Below are positions 63,187-64,000 of a stretch of 64,000 bases of DNA, one piece after another. The stretch comes from Labyrinthula sp. Ha (taxonomy: Eukaryota; Sar; Bigyra; Labyrinthulida; Labyrinthulaceae): positions 1,612,001-1,676,000 of the forward strand of contig JAALGZ010000002.1 in the NCBI GenBank assembly GCA_015227615.1, written 5' to 3'. The notes under the pieces were generated by a model. The model did no database searches. It was not told where the DNA came from and saw nothing but the letters and a program-made list of their open reading frames with translations. Each line of letters starts with the position of its first letter. Position 1 is the first letter of the stretch. The position numbers and the translations under genes are program-made.

Positions 63187-64000
63187 AAGTCTTATTTTCG
63201 AAACACGAAAACTCTTCCTCCTTAATTAAAATTTTCTCAATTATTATATTGGTCAAAATCGTTTTCCCAATGCTGCATGATACTTTATTATTTTGTAGAG
63301 CATATTCTAGAACTATTTAAATAGTGTTATGACCTGAAATATACTATCCCAACGTTAAGCGCTCTTAATCTTTTAATTTTTGTAATTATATTACCCGAGG
63401 AATCATTGCACAAATAAGAAGGAGATTGCAGTAACACCAAGCTTTAGCCTTTCAAGCGAAGCATATATTCCATCGTCAAGTAACTTCCTATAACTTTTAC
63501 GGTGCTTCTATACGGTTTCAAAGCGACTTAAACAACTTGAAATATTTCTGCCCTAGAGAAGAATACTCTCCTAATATGAGGCGATTCCAGAATTATTCTA
63601 TGACTACTTTCTAGATCTTACTTCAGCTCTACTTTTTTCAAACGAACAAAAAATCCATCCTCCTACCCGCCACATTCATCTTACTAAAAATATTTCTGTC
63701 CATATGGCGTGTCTCCCTTCGTTTCGCTCGACGTCTGAAAACTTTCTTTTTTCCTCACCCACTCCTAAGCTCCTATGTGATCTATTTCAATAAAATATTA
63801 TTCAAAGGAAACCTTCCTACAACCTAAATCAAATCTCTTTTTTCCATCGGCACCAATTTATCAGACAGGTTATTAACATCGTGGACCGTTTTAGGGTCAA
63901 TCCAAGTTGTAACATATTGCCACTTCTAATATACTTATCATACGACTTGATAGTGTAATAACCATATCTATCACAACCTACTTTTGTAATATCAGAGTTC

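Larger units (their letters stand above)
61028..64000. other. Right-hand non-coding flank
   Basis: Contains dispersed-repeat copy 3 and a GC-rich palindrome at 63168-63186. Short ORFs on both strands near 63.1-63.3 kb overlap each other around that palindrome and are probably chance. No other gene seen before the window edge. Confidence 0.5.

Overview
The window is eukaryotic nuclear DNA, AT-rich (about two thirds A+T by eye), from a microbial or protist-like genome with ultra-short spliceosomal introns. Forty introns can be placed in four paralogous genes, and three more in two other genes. They run from 27 to 32 nt, start with GTA and end in TAG or CAG. TAA, TAG and TGA all act as stops and no recognised gene has in-frame stops outside its introns, so the code looks standard. 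The sequence alone does not fix the lineage.

Layout. The dominant content is a four-copy family of large membrane proteins (about 1,040 aa, 11 exons each), called copies A to D here: A at 646-4056 (+), B at 15960-19391 (-), C at 22568-26001 (-) and D at 30242-33644 (-). B, C and D form a head-to-tail array and A is an inverted outlier. Each protein has a cytosolic N-terminal tail, one membrane segment, an ectodomain of about 480 residues that is probably beta-rich, seven further predicted membrane segments and a low-complexity C-terminal tail. I do not recognise the family. Between A and B lie a degenerate alpha/beta-hydrolase-like gene with a mitochondrial-type leader (4433-5296, +) and a TTP/TIS11-type tandem CCCH zinc-finger gene (5890-7221, -).

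The right half holds a SKI2 RNA helicase (40474-44137, -), an APH-1 gamma-secretase subunit (47187-47939, +) tail-to-tail with a 71-residue one-intron membrane mini-gene (47975-48221, -), a small coiled-coil gene (59224-59589, +) and a ZZ zinc-finger gene (59723-61027, -). Probable pseudogenes or unresolved genes lie at 38618-39559 (+), 56854-57311 (+) and 57383-57927 (-, RhoGAP-like). There is a tRNA-like relic at 39589-39653.

Most of the remainder (7.2-15.9, 19.4-22.5, 26-30.2, 33.7-38.6, 44.1-47.2, 48.2-56.8 and 61-64 kb) is long non-coding DNA. It includes at least three copies of a degenerate dispersed repeat (15076, 44338, 61109).

The most distinctive signals are the membrane-protein family and its mosaic of gene-conversion tracts that span introns, the identical lengths of its exons 2-9, and an exact 16-bp upstream element shared by copies A and D. 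SKI2 (cytoplasmic 3'-5' RNA decay) and the TTP-like protein (AU-rich-element decay) both act in mRNA turnover, but nothing in the sequence shows they are linked.
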